From assembly GCA_026398675.1 (NCBI GenBank), contig JAPLSK010000134.1, forward strand, positions 1-16,828: a stretch of DNA of 16,828 bases. Direction: 5' to 3'. The stretch's first letter is position 1. Every line of letters starts with the position of its first letter. A program made the position numbers and the translations under genes. Below the pieces are notes generated by a model. The model was given only the letters and a program-made list of their open reading frames with translations. It had not been told where the DNA came from and did no database searches. The stretch comes from a bacterium. GTDB taxonomy: Bacteria; RBG-13-66-14. Shown here in pieces: positions 1 through 6,451 of this stretch.

Positions 1-38
1 TGCGATGACGTAGGGCGGGGCTTCTATGCCCCGCCGCT
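1..38. repeat. Intergenic palindrome, TGCGATGAYGTAGG-box family
   Basis: The window opens with the box TGCGATGACGTAGGG followed by an inverted repeat. The arms are GGCGGGG (14-20) and CCCCGCC (29-35), with an 8-nt centre. The same box-plus-palindrome layout recurs near 2248 and, in the opposite orientation, near 5978, 6192 and 6248. The left part of this copy is cut by the window edge. Confidence 0.75.
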
Positions 39-116
39 TCCGCCCTATTCCGGGGCCACCGTCGAGTGGTACTTTTTGTTAAAATGGGCTCGTGTCGGTT
101 GCAGGAGGCCGGTTCC

Positions 117-1586
117 ATGCCGCGATTGGTGGCGCTCGGCGATTCTCTGGCCCAGGGGGTGACCTCCGGGGCGGTGTGGAAGACGAGCTGGAGTTTCCCG
201 GCCATGGTGGCGCGCGCCCTGGGCCTGACGGTGGGCGCGGGCGAGGGATTCGACTTCTGCGTCCCCCACTTCGGCCTGGGCGGGATGCCGCTGAACCTGG
301 AGCGGCTCCTCCTCGACCTGGACTTCACCCTCGGCGGGCCCGGGCTGGACCTGGTGGACTGGCTCCTGGCGGCCAGGCCGGCGGTGGAGGAGTGGCTCGA
401 GGAACGCGACGAGTACTACGAGCACGGCTTCGGCGCCCTGGCCCGCAGCTACCCCGGCCCCTACCACCTCCTGGCCTGCTTCGGCTTCACCGTGGAGGAC
501 CTCTTCACCGCGAACGGGAAGCGTTGCGATCGGCTCATCCGCGAGCGCCGGTGGGACGACCGCTCGGAGTTCATGGAGAAGTTCCCCTCGTCGGCGGCCT
601 ACCGCGCCGCCCGGCGGGTTCTGAACCCCGCCGCGCACAACGAGCTGAACGGGCTGACCCAGGTGGACTGGCTCGGCCGGATCGAGGAGCTCCAGGGCCC
701 CATCGAGAACGTCATCCTGGTCGTGGGCCTGAACAACGCCGCGGGGGTCGTCACCCGGCTGGAGGTGGTGGAGACGGGCCCCGAGCCGCCCGCCCCCGAC
801 CTCGTCGAGGGATTCAGCCTGTGGCACCCCAAGGCCTTCGAGGCGTCCTACCGTCAACTGGCGGATCGAATTTCGGTTAATACGCGGGCGCGGGTCTTCG
901 CGGCCACGCTGCCCTACGTCACCGACGCCCCCCTGCTCCGCGGCGCCGGACCCCGCAACCGCGGGCCCCGCGGTGAGCATCACGAGTACTACGTCCACTT
1001 CTACCTCCGCGAGGAGAACCCCTCCCGGGAGCGGTTCCCCTTCCTTTCCGCCGAGGATGTCCTGCACGTCGAGGAGAACCAGGACGCCTACAACGAGGTC
1101 ATCCGCACCGTGGCCCGGGAGCGCGGCTGGCGGGTGGTGGACCTGGCGGGACTGTTGAACGGGCTGGTCGGCCGCGGCGAATACACCCCCGACGCCCACC
1201 TGCGGCACTTTCTGGGCGACGACGACCATCCGCTGCTGAAGCTCGTCCCCCCGCCGAGGATGGAGCTCTTCCGTTCCGACGCCCAGGGGCGGCGCACCGG
1301 CGGCGGCCTGGTCTCCCTGGACTGTTTCCACGGCACCGTCACCGGCTTCGCCCTGGTGGCGGAGCTCTTCGTCCGGGCCATGCTCGAGGAGGGGGTGGAA
1401 TTCCGCGACGCAGGGGGGAAGCCGCTCCCACCCGCCGGGGTCCGGCTGCCCTGGGAGCGGGTTCAGGCGGTGGACCAGCTTCTCGAGAACCCGCCGCGGC
1501 TCTGGGCGGACCTGCTGCGCGCCGGGGAGCATCTGGGCAAAATCTGGGAGCGCGTCGGCGGCGTAATCAGCCTCTTCCGCACCTGA
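117..1586 (+). CDS. SGNH/GDSL-family hydrolase
   Basis: A 489-residue protein of the SGNH hydrolase superfamily, probably an esterase or lipase-like enzyme of unknown substrate. Block I is ALGDSLAQG with Ser10 as the likely nucleophile. The block III oxyanion motif is GLNN with Asn206 or Asn207. The catalytic Asp/His pair is DCFH (Asp402, His405), followed by GTVTG. No signal peptide or lipobox is visible, so it is predicted to be cytoplasmic, which is unusual for this group. At about 490 residues it is larger than a minimal SGNH domain (about 200-250); the extra length lies mainly between blocks I and III and between III and V. ATG 117 was chosen because AGGAGG (103-108) sits 8 nt upstream. 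A GTG at 66 would add 17 residues but lacks a ribosome binding site. Family is confident; substrate is unknown. Confidence 0.88.
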   Translation: MPRLVALGDSLAQGVTSGAVWKTSWSFPAMVARALGLTVGAGEGFDFCVPHFGLGGMPLNLERLLLDLDFTLGGPGLDLVDWLLAARPAVEEWLEERDEYYEHGFGALARSYPGPYHLLACFGFTVEDLFTANGKRCDRLIRERRWDDRSEFMEKFPSSAAYRAARRVLNPAAHNELNGLTQVDWLGRIEELQGPIENVILVVGLNNAAGVVTRLEVVETGPEPPAPDLVEGFSLWHPKAFEASYRQLADRISVNTRARVFAATLPYVTDAPLLRGAGPRNRGPRGEHHEYYVHFYLREENPSRERFPFLSAEDVLHVEENQDAYNEVIRTVARERGWRVVDLAGLLNGLVGRGEYTPDAHLRHFLGDDDHPLLKLVPPPRMELFRSDAQGRRTGGGLVSLDCFHGTVTGFALVAELFVRAMLEEGVEFRDAGGKPLPPAGVRLPWERVQAVDQLLENPPRLWADLLRAGEHLGKIWERVGGVISLFRT

Positions 1587-1614
1587 CCCCCTGGACGACC
1601 ACGAGATAGCCTCC

Positions 1615-1716
1615 GTGATAGAGCGGCTCGGCGGGAAGCGGGCGGGTGAACCCGAGCTGACCGCGCCCCGTGCCGGGTCCCTGGAAATTATTTTGCCGAC
1701 CGTTCAGAAGAGGTGA
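1615..1716 (+). CDS. Possible tiny ORF overlapping the Cdd1-like gene
   Basis: A 33-codon reading frame starts at GTG 1615 and stops at TGA 1714-1716. It is open back to the stop at 1564-1566. It fills the gap between the SGNH hydrolase and the Cdd1-type gene and runs just into the latter's ribosome binding region. Its predicted peptide is charged at the start (MIERLGGKRAGEPEL) and ends in ILPTVQKR. No convincing ribosome binding site precedes it and I recognise no family. It could be a leader peptide, the remnant of a longer gene, or chance. Evidence for translation is weak. Confidence 0.18.
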   Translation: MIERLGGKRAGEPELTAPRAGSLEIILPTVQKR

Positions 1717-1718
1717 CC

Positions 1719-1991
1719 GTGCTCAGACCGATAAAGATGGAGGTCCTGCGGGAGCTGGTGAAAATTCCCGGCGTGGGCCCCCGGACGGCCGAGGACCTCT
1801 ACGATGTGGGAATCCGCGCCGTGTTCGACCTCACGCGGCAGGCGCCCGAGGCGCTTTTCGAAAAACTGTGTGAGCTGCGGGGGAAGCGGGTGGATCCCCG
1901 CACGCTCTACATTTTCCGCGCCGCGCGCTGCTACGCCGAGAAGCCGGACACCGATACGGAAAAGCTCAAGTGGTGGCTCTTCAAGGATTGA
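1719..1991 (+). CDS. Helix-hairpin-helix protein, Cdd1 (pathogenicity locus) family
   Basis: A 90-residue protein with the helix-hairpin-helix signature IPGVGPRTAEDLYDVGI near its N-terminus, followed by a short helical domain ending in LKWWLFKD. The pattern (IPGVG...AEDLY..GI..V.DL, then LCELRG..VD, LY.FR.A.YAE and a KLKWW ending) matches the small Cdd1-type 'pathogenicity locus' family as I know it. Helix-hairpin-helix motifs usually contact DNA backbone, but the role of this family is unknown. GTG 1719 is preferred because GAGG (1710-1713) lies 5 nt upstream. The in-frame GTG at 1713 would overlap that site, and ATG 1737 lacks one. The gene follows the SGNH hydrolase by about 130 nt with no obvious promoter or terminator between, so co-transcription is possible. 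A GC hairpin follows the stop. Confidence 0.85.
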   Translation: MLRPIKMEVLRELVKIPGVGPRTAEDLYDVGIRAVFDLTRQAPEALFEKLCELRGKRVDPRTLYIFRAARCYAEKPDTDTEKLKWWLFKD

Positions 1992-2003
1992 CGGTTCGCC
2001 CGC

Positions 2004-2025
2004 GGGCCGACCTAAAGGTCGGCCC
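2004..2025. repeat. Palindrome GGGCCGACC-TAAA-GGTCGGCCC
   Basis: A perfect 9-bp inverted repeat with a 4-nt TAAA centre, 12 nt after the stop of the Cdd1-type gene. The same arms with TTTA centres occur at 5921-5942 and 6135-6156. No T-tract follows, so it is not a classical terminator, although it could protect or end the upstream transcript. Confidence 0.85.
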
Positions 2026-2048
2026 CTACATTCGGCAATGACATGAAC

Positions 2049-2124
2049 GGGCGACCGGGGACGGTCGCCCCTAAGGCTGGGACTCGCGCGTTACCGACGT
2101 AGGGGAGGGTCTCCTGACCCTCCC
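2049..2124. repeat. Two further GC palindromes
   Basis: Two perfect inverted repeats lie in tandem. The first has arms GGGCGACC (2049-2056) and GGTCGCCC (2063-2070). The second has arms GGGAGGGTC (2103-2111) and GACCCTCCC (2116-2124). Each is followed or preceded by the CCTA/TAGG edge typical of the family. No coding potential is seen here. Confidence 0.8.
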
Positions 2125-2159
2125 GTTTTACTCTCACCCCGGCCCTCCCCCAAATGTAG

Positions 2160-2285
2160 GGCGGGGATTTTAATCCCCGCCGCTTCGCCCCTCTCCCCCA
2201 CCCTCTCCCCAGAGGGGGGAGGGGATTTTAGGGCAGCCCTCACCCCTGGTTGCGATGATGTAGGGGCGACCCTCTGCGGTCGCCC
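2160..2285. repeat. Palindrome cluster with GGTTGCGATGATGTAGGG box
   Basis: This stretch holds a perfect palindrome GGCGGGGATT (2160-2169) / AATCCCCGCC (2172-2181), then a CCCTCTCCCC/GGGGGGAGGGG-type purine-pyrimidine repeat (about 2190-2225). After these come GGGCAGCCCTCACCC, the box GGTTGCGATGATGTAGGG (2248-2265), and a palindrome with arms GGGCGACC (2264-2271) and GGTCGCCC (2278-2285). About 40 nt from GGCAGCCCTCACCC through the box to GGGGCGACC recur inverted at about 5970-6015 with two differences. Together with the two preceding entries this accounts for the gene-free interval 1992-2303. Confidence 0.8.
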
Positions 2286-2303
2286 GTGGACCGTAGCTTT
2301 CAC

Positions 2304-2332
2304 TTGACGTGGGATCAATTTCCGTCTACACT
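2304..2332 (+). promoter_or_regulatory. sigma70-type promoter for arsR-oxidoreductase
   Basis: TTGACG (2304-2309) and TACACT (2327-2332) are separated by 17 nt, close to the housekeeping consensus. Transcription would start near 2339. A tandem direct repeat CGGTTATT/CGGTTATC (2338-2353) overlaps the predicted start site and is a candidate operator for the ArsR protein encoded downstream. Confidence 0.75.
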
Positions 2333-2379
2333 AATTCCGGTTATTCGGTTATCGCAAAATTACGAAAAGGAGACGCGCC

Positions 2380-2730
2380 GTGCCCGAAGCACCCACCCTC
2401 GCGGATTTCAAGGAAACGGCAAGGCTCTTCCGCGCCCTCGCCCACCCCCTCCGCCTGGCCATCACCTGCGGCCTGGCGCGCTCGCCGGTCACCCAGGGCG
2501 AGATAGTCGCCGTCCTGGGGCGGCCCCAGAGCACCATCGCCCAGCACCTGGCCAAATTGCGCTCGGCCGGGGTCGTCTCGGGCAGCCGCGAGGGGGCCCA
2601 GGTGGTCTTCCACGTCACCGACCCGGCGGCGGGCGCCGTCATCGAGGCCGTCTGCCGCCAGCGGCACAGCTCCGCCCTCAAGGAAATAACCTGGGAGGAG
2701 CTCGGCGCCCTCGACTGGAATTCAATCTAA
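2380..2730 (+). CDS. ArsR-family winged-helix transcriptional regulator
   Basis: A 116-residue winged-helix repressor of the ArsR/SmtB family. The sequence LFRALAHPLRLAI (16-28) is the usual ArsR opening. The helix-turn-helix spans about 37-62 (VTQGEIVAVLGRPQSTIAQH, then LAKLRSAGVV) and the wing is SREGAQVVFHVTD. The classical metal-binding ELCVCDL motif is absent. The only cysteines are Cys30 and Cys92, so the inducer may be redox state or a small molecule rather than arsenite or cadmium; that is inference. GTG 2380 is preceded by AAGGAGA 7 nt upstream. It is the first gene after a good promoter and lies 35 nt before the oxidoreductase gene, so it probably represses its own operon. Confidence 0.93.
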   Translation: MPEAPTLADFKETARLFRALAHPLRLAITCGLARSPVTQGEIVAVLGRPQSTIAQHLAKLRSAGVVSGSREGAQVVFHVTDPAAGAVIEAVCRQRHSSALKEITWEELGALDWNSI

Positions 2731-2765
2731 AAAAAATTTCGGATAAATCGCAAAAGGAGCCGACC

Positions 2766-5700
2766 ATGGCGGGTTTAGGAAAAAAAGCACGGGAGCATCT
2801 CCGGGAGCGTTTCCCCGGCCGGGTGACCTTTGACAAAACCGAGCGGATGCTCTATGGCCACGACATCGCCTCGGTCCCCAAGCTCTTGAAGCCGCTCATC
2901 GGCGGGACCGTTCCCCGCGCCGTGGTCCAGCCGGCGGACGAGGGGGAGCTGGTCGAACTGGTGACCTGGGCCTGCGGGCGCGGCATCCCGCTCACCCCGA
3001 GGGGCAAGGCCACCTCGGGCTACGGCGGCGTCCTGCCGGTCAAGAAGGGCCTGGTGGTGGATTTCTACCGGATGCGGGACGTCCTGGAGATAGATGCGGG
3101 GAACCTCACCGCCGCCGTGGAGCCGGGCATCACCTGGGAAGAGCTCGACGAGCGATTGAAACCGAAAGGCCTGACCCTGCGCACCTACCCCACCAGCTAC
3201 CCCTCCTCGACGGTGGGGGGCTGGCTGGCCCACGGGGGCGCGGGCCTGGGCGGCTACGAGTACGGCTACTTCGCGGACAACGTGGTCTCGGCCCGCGTGG
3301 TTCTATCCTCGGGCGAGGTGCGCGAGCTAGCCGGGGACGACCTCGACCTCGTTTCCGACGCCATGGGCACCACGGGCTTCATCAGCCGGGTGACCGTCCG
3401 GGTCATGCCCGCCGAGGAGCTGGACGTCATCTCCATCTCCTGCGCCGACGCCCACGACCTCCAGCGCTTCATCGAGCGCGTCCTGGCCGAGGGGCTGCCG
3501 GTCTGGTCCATGATGTTCATCAACCCGCGCATGGCCAAGCTGAAGAACCTGTCACCCCTGCGCGAGCACCACGGGGAGCCGGCCGAGGAGCGGGTCCTTC
3601 TGCCCGAGACCTACGTCATAACCCTCACCTTCCGCAAGCGCGACGCCGAGCGCATCCACACTTACTTCGATTCCCCGCACCCCGAGTGCTCCGCCGAGAT
3701 ACTCACCGACAGAATCGCCCGGCACGAGTGGGAGAACCGCTTCAACCTGATGGTGGTCAAGCGGCTCGGACCGTCCCTGGTCCCGGCCGAGGTGGTCGTT
3801 CCTTTAAAAACGCTGGGCGACGTGATGACCGAGATCGAGGAAAAGCTCCGGCAGCCGGTGGTCAAGGAGGCGGTCATTATCCGCGAGGGTCGGGGCGGCG
3901 GGCCGGAGGTGGTGATTCTCGGCTTCATCCCCGCGGACGAGCGGCGCTTCGGCTACACCTTCCTCTTCGCCCTGTCGCTCTCGATCATGAAAATCGCGCG
4001 GCGGCACGGCGGCCGTCCTTACGCCACCGGCCTCTACTTCGCCGGCCTGGCCGACGGAATTTTGGGCGCCGGGAGGGTCAAAAGGCTCCGGGGCGCGAAG
4101 CGCGAGGCGGACCCCAAGGGGCTGCTGAACCCGCGCAAGGTGCTCTCCAACGGCCTGGTGGGGGCGTTCATGGGCCTGGCGGGGTTCTTCGAGCCGCTGG
4201 TCCGGGCCCTGGGGAACGGTGTCTCCGTGGAAATAGGCGAGCGGCCGAAGAAGCCGGTCCGGGGCATCCCCGCCGACGTGGCCTGGTACGCCTACTCCTG
4301 CTCCCAGTGCGGCTACTGTGTGGACACCTGCGACCAGTTCTACGGTCGGGGGTGGGAGAGCCAGAGCCCGCGCGGCAAGTGGTACTGGCTCCGCCGGATG
4401 ATGGAAGGCAAGGTCAAGTGGGACCAGGCGATGGTGGACACCTTCCTGGTCTGCACGACCTGCGAGCTGTGCAACCTGCGCTGCTCGGCGTCGCTGCCCA
4501 TCGAGCCGGCCTGGATGAAGCTGCGCGGCAAGCTGATTCAGGACGACGGCCGGATGACCTTCCCGCCCTTCGAGGTGATGGGGGCCGCGACCACGGCCCA
4601 GGGGGACATCTGGGCCGGGTATCGGAAGAACCGCGCCGACTGGTTCCCGGAGGATTTGATCCAAAAGCACGGCCCCGGCGTCAAGGCCCCGGTGGTCTAC
4701 TTCGCCGGCTGCACCGCCAGCTACGTCGAGAACGATATCGGCCAGGCCACGGTGCGCCTTCTGGACGAGGCGGGGGTGAACTTCACCTACCTGGGCCAGC
4801 GCGAGAGCTGCTGCGGCACGCCGATGCTCGTGGCCGGGAAGTGGGACGTCTTCGGCGAAACGGTGCGCAAGAACATCGAGGCGGTCCAGGCCGCGGGCGC
4901 CAAAACGGTGGTCACCTCCTGCCCGGCCTGCGACATGATGTGGCGCCACCACTACGCCGGCTGGGCCAAGGAGCTCGGCCTCGAATACGACATAAAAACC
5001 CGGCACTACTCGGAAATCATCGCGGAGAAGCTGGCCGCCGGGGAGTTCAAGTTCCCCGATAACGGCGGCAAGAAGGAACGGGTCACCTGGCACGACTCCT
5101 GCCACATCGGGCGCGTGTCCGGGGTGTACGAGGAGCCGCGGGCGATGATAAAGGCCGTTCCCGGCGTCGAGTTCGTCGAAATGGCGCACAACCGCGAGGA
5201 GGGACACTGCTGCGGCTCGGTGCTCACGCTCATCAAGGACCCGCCCGTGGCCGCCGACATCGGCGAGGGGCGCCTGGCCGAGGCCGTGGACGCCGGGGCC
5301 GAGAAGGTCCTGGCCCTCTGCCCCTGCTGCGAGTTCCAGCTCCGCGTCAGCCGGGACAAAAAGGACGTTAAGGTCCAGGTGCAGGACCTGGCGCGCTTCG
5401 CCGCCGGGAAGCTCGGCTACGACTTCCCCGACCCCGAGCCCGAGGTCCGGCGCCAGTGGGCCGTCTTCGAGAAGATGATCGCCCTCATGACGCCGGTGGG
5501 CTTCGCCGACCTCATGGACACCATGTGGCCGGAACTCTTAAAGGCCATGCCGCTGGGCATGGGCGCAATGATGCGGTTCATCGGGAAGCTGGGGCCGGTG
5601 GGCGGCGGGATGCTCTTTTTGATGCGGCCGCTCTTCCCGATTCTCTTCCCGATGCTGTTGCCGGGAATGATGCCCAAGGTCATGGCGACCATGCTGGAGC

Positions 5701-5882
5701 GCATCGGGGGGATTGTCCCCCTGCCAGACTACATGGCCGAGCAGATGCCGGAGCTGATGCCGGGGGTGATGGACCGGCTGCTGCCGCACATGGTCAAGGA
5801 CCTGGTGCCGCACGCGGTGCTGAAGATGATTCATTTCTTGCGGACGCAGAAGAAGAAGGCGGCCGCGACGGCGGCGGGTTAG
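2766..5882 (+). CDS. FAD-binding and Fe-S-binding oxidoreductase (GlcD-GlcF/HdrD fusion) with Met-rich tail
   Basis: A 1038-residue fused oxidoreductase. Residues about 45-225 form an FAD-linked oxidase (PCMH-type) domain with PRGKATSGYGG (78-88). The FAD-oxidase C-terminal domain follows to about 465, ending in the typical DPKGLLNPRKVLS. Two 4Fe-4S motifs follow: C512-x2-C515-x2-C518-x3-C522 and C563-x2-C566-x2-C569-x3-C573. Two CCG domains come next (C649, C682-C683, C719/C722; then C779, C815-C816, C852/C854-C855), as in GlcF and HdrB/D. This layout fits oxidation of a 2-hydroxyacid such as lactate or glycolate with electrons passed through Fe-S clusters; the exact substrate is not determinable. 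Residues about 890-1038 are an extra hydrophobic tail with about 21 methionines and recurring MP/LP steps. ATG 2766 has AAGGAG 6 nt upstream; the in-frame sequence back to 2286 overlaps arsR and is rejected. Confidence 0.9.
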   Translation: MAGLGKKAREHLRERFPGRVTFDKTERMLYGHDIASVPKLLKPLIGGTVPRAVVQPADEGELVELVTWACGRGIPLTPRGKATSGYGGVLPVKKGLVVDFYRMRDVLEIDAGNLTAAVEPGITWEELDERLKPKGLTLRTYPTSYPSSTVGGWLAHGGAGLGGYEYGYFADNVVSARVVLSSGEVRELAGDDLDLVSDAMGTTGFISRVTVRVMPAEELDVISISCADAHDLQRFIERVLAEGLPVWSMMFINPRMAKLKNLSPLREHHGEPAEERVLLPETYVITLTFRKRDAERIHTYFDSPHPECSAEILTDRIARHEWENRFNLMVVKRLGPSLVPAEVVVPLKTLGDVMTEIEEKLRQPVVKEAVIIREGRGGGPEVVILGFIPADERRFGYTFLFALSLSIMKIARRHGGRPYATGLYFAGLADGILGAGRVKRLRGAKREADPKGLLNPRKVLSNGLVGAFMGLAGFFEPLVRALGNGVSVEIGERPKKPVRGIPADVAWYAYSCSQCGYCVDTCDQFYGRGWESQSPRGKWYWLRRMMEGKVKWDQAMVDTFLVCTTCELCNLRCSASLPIEPAWMKLRGKLIQDDGRMTFPPFEVMGAATTAQGDIWAGYRKNRADWFPEDLIQKHGPGVKAPVVYFAGCTASYVENDIGQATVRLLDEAGVNFTYLGQRESCCGTPMLVAGKWDVFGETVRKNIEAVQAAGAKTVVTSCPACDMMWRHHYAGWAKELGLEYDIKTRHYSEIIAEKLAAGEFKFPDNGGKKERVTWHDSCHIGRVSGVYEEPRAMIKAVPGVEFVEMAHNREEGHCCGSVLTLIKDPPVAADIGEGRLAEAVDAGAEKVLALCPCCEFQLRVSRDKKDVKVQVQDLARFAAGKLGYDFPDPEPEVRRQWAVFEKMIALMTPVGFADLMDTMWPELLKAMPLGMGAMMRFIGKLGPVGGGMLFLMRPLFPILFPMLLPGMMPKVMATMLERIGGIVPLPDYMAEQMPELMPGVMDRLLPHMVKDLVPHAVLKMIHFLRTQKKKAAATAAG

Positions 5883-5916
5883 TCGCCGTCGGGGGTGGTG
5901 GTTATCGAGGACCAAC

Positions 5917-6004
5917 GTAGGGGCCGACCTTTAGGTCGGCCCGAGGGCGACCGCAGAGGACTCGTCCTACGGGTCGCCCCTACGTCATCGCAACCAAGGG
6001 TGAG
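5917..6004. repeat. 88-nt palindromic unit, copy A
   Basis: The unit consists of palindrome GGGCCGACC-TTTA-GGTCGGCCC (5921-5942), then a nested hairpin, then the box in reverse orientation (5978-5995). The nested hairpin has outer arms GGGCGACC (5945-5952) and GGTCGCCC (5972-5979) and inner arms AGGAC (5957-5961) and GTCCT (5964-5968). The unit aligns without gaps to 6131-6218. It lies 34 nt after the oxidoreductase stop and may end or protect that mRNA, although no T-tract is present. Confidence 0.9.
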
Positions 6005-6075
6005 GGCTGCCGTGGCCCCCTCTCCCTTTTAGTGAGAGGGTGGGGGTGAGGGTCGGGGCAAATAATGAAAAAAAC

Positions 6076-6097
6076 GGCGGGGTTAGGAAACCCCGCC
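6076..6097. repeat. Palindrome GGCGGGGTT/AACCCCGCC with adjacent A-tract
   Basis: A perfect 9-bp inverted repeat (6076-6084 / 6089-6097) with a 4-nt centre. A run of A residues lies at 6068-6074, so read on the minus strand it is a GC stem followed by a T-tract. That makes it a possible backup terminator for minus-strand transcription coming from the lipoprotein at 7453-6452. Confidence 0.7.
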
Positions 6098-6130
6098 CTA
6101 CGGAATTGGATTGAATCGCACATCACCCTC

Positions 6131-6218
6131 GTAGGGGCCGACCTTTAGGTCGGCCCGCGGCGGCCCGCAGAGGACTCGTCCTACGGGGCCGCCCTACATC
6201 ATCGCAACCGAGGGTGAG
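6131..6218. repeat. 88-nt palindromic unit, copy B
   Basis: A gapless near-copy of 5917-6004, offset by 214 nt. By eye there are nine differences, six of which are three paired changes in the two arms of the outer hairpin (GGCGGCCC 6159-6166 with GGGCCGCC 6186-6193). The inner AGGAC/GTCCT stem and the neighbouring GGGCCGACC palindrome are unchanged. The reverse box lies at 6192-6209. Confidence 0.9.
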
Positions 6219-6225
6219 TGGTGAA

Positions 6226-6370
6226 GCGGGCAGGTGTGGACACCCGCCCCTACATCATCACAACCTCGTTTTGCCCCCCTCCCGAGCCCTCCCCCCAGAG
6301 GGCGGTGGGGATTGTGGTAGCCCTCACCCTAGCCCGTAGGCGCGCCTCTCCCCAGAGGGGAGAGGGGAAA
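6226..6370. repeat. Imperfect palindrome, box copy and C/G-tract repeats
   Basis: An imperfect inverted repeat (GCGGGCAGGTGT / ACACCCGCCC) abuts another reverse box, CCCTACATCATCACAACC (6248-6265). C-rich and G-rich tracts follow, including the inverted repeat CCTCTCCCC (6345-6353) / GGGGAGAGG (6357-6365). No gene is seen between 5883 and 6451 on either strand. Confidence 0.7.
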
Positions 6371-6385
6371 TGAGATTTCACCCGT

Positions 6386-6412
6386 AAAAAAAGGGACCGC
6401 GCGGGCGGTCCC
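6386..6412 (-). terminator. Rho-independent terminator of the lipoprotein gene
   Basis: On the minus strand an 8-bp stem GGGACCGC/GCGGTCCC with a 4-nt loop (6393-6412) is followed by seven T residues (6392-6386). It lies about 40 nt past the stop codon of the lipoprotein gene. This is the clearest intrinsic terminator in the window. Confidence 0.9.
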
Positions 6413-6451
6413 CTTCTTCACGCGGATGAGAAATACCAGGCTCCGGGGCGG

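Noticed and set aside
70..92. Promoter for the SGNH gene with TAAAAT at 80-85
   Set aside because: No acceptable -35 box lies 16-18 nt upstream, so the -10-like sequence alone is not convincing.
45..1532. Minus-strand open frame opposite the SGNH hydrolase
   Set aside because: The sense frame has a perfect AGGAGG site and SGNH motifs; the antisense product has no recognisable features.
2004..2285. CRISPR array
   Set aside because: The repeats are differing palindromes at irregular spacing with no constant direct repeat and spacer pattern, and no cas gene is present.
2286..2765. N-terminal extension of the oxidoreductase to 2286
   Set aside because: The extension runs through the arsR coding region in another frame, is Pro/Arg/Gly-rich, and a good ribosome site precedes ATG 2766.
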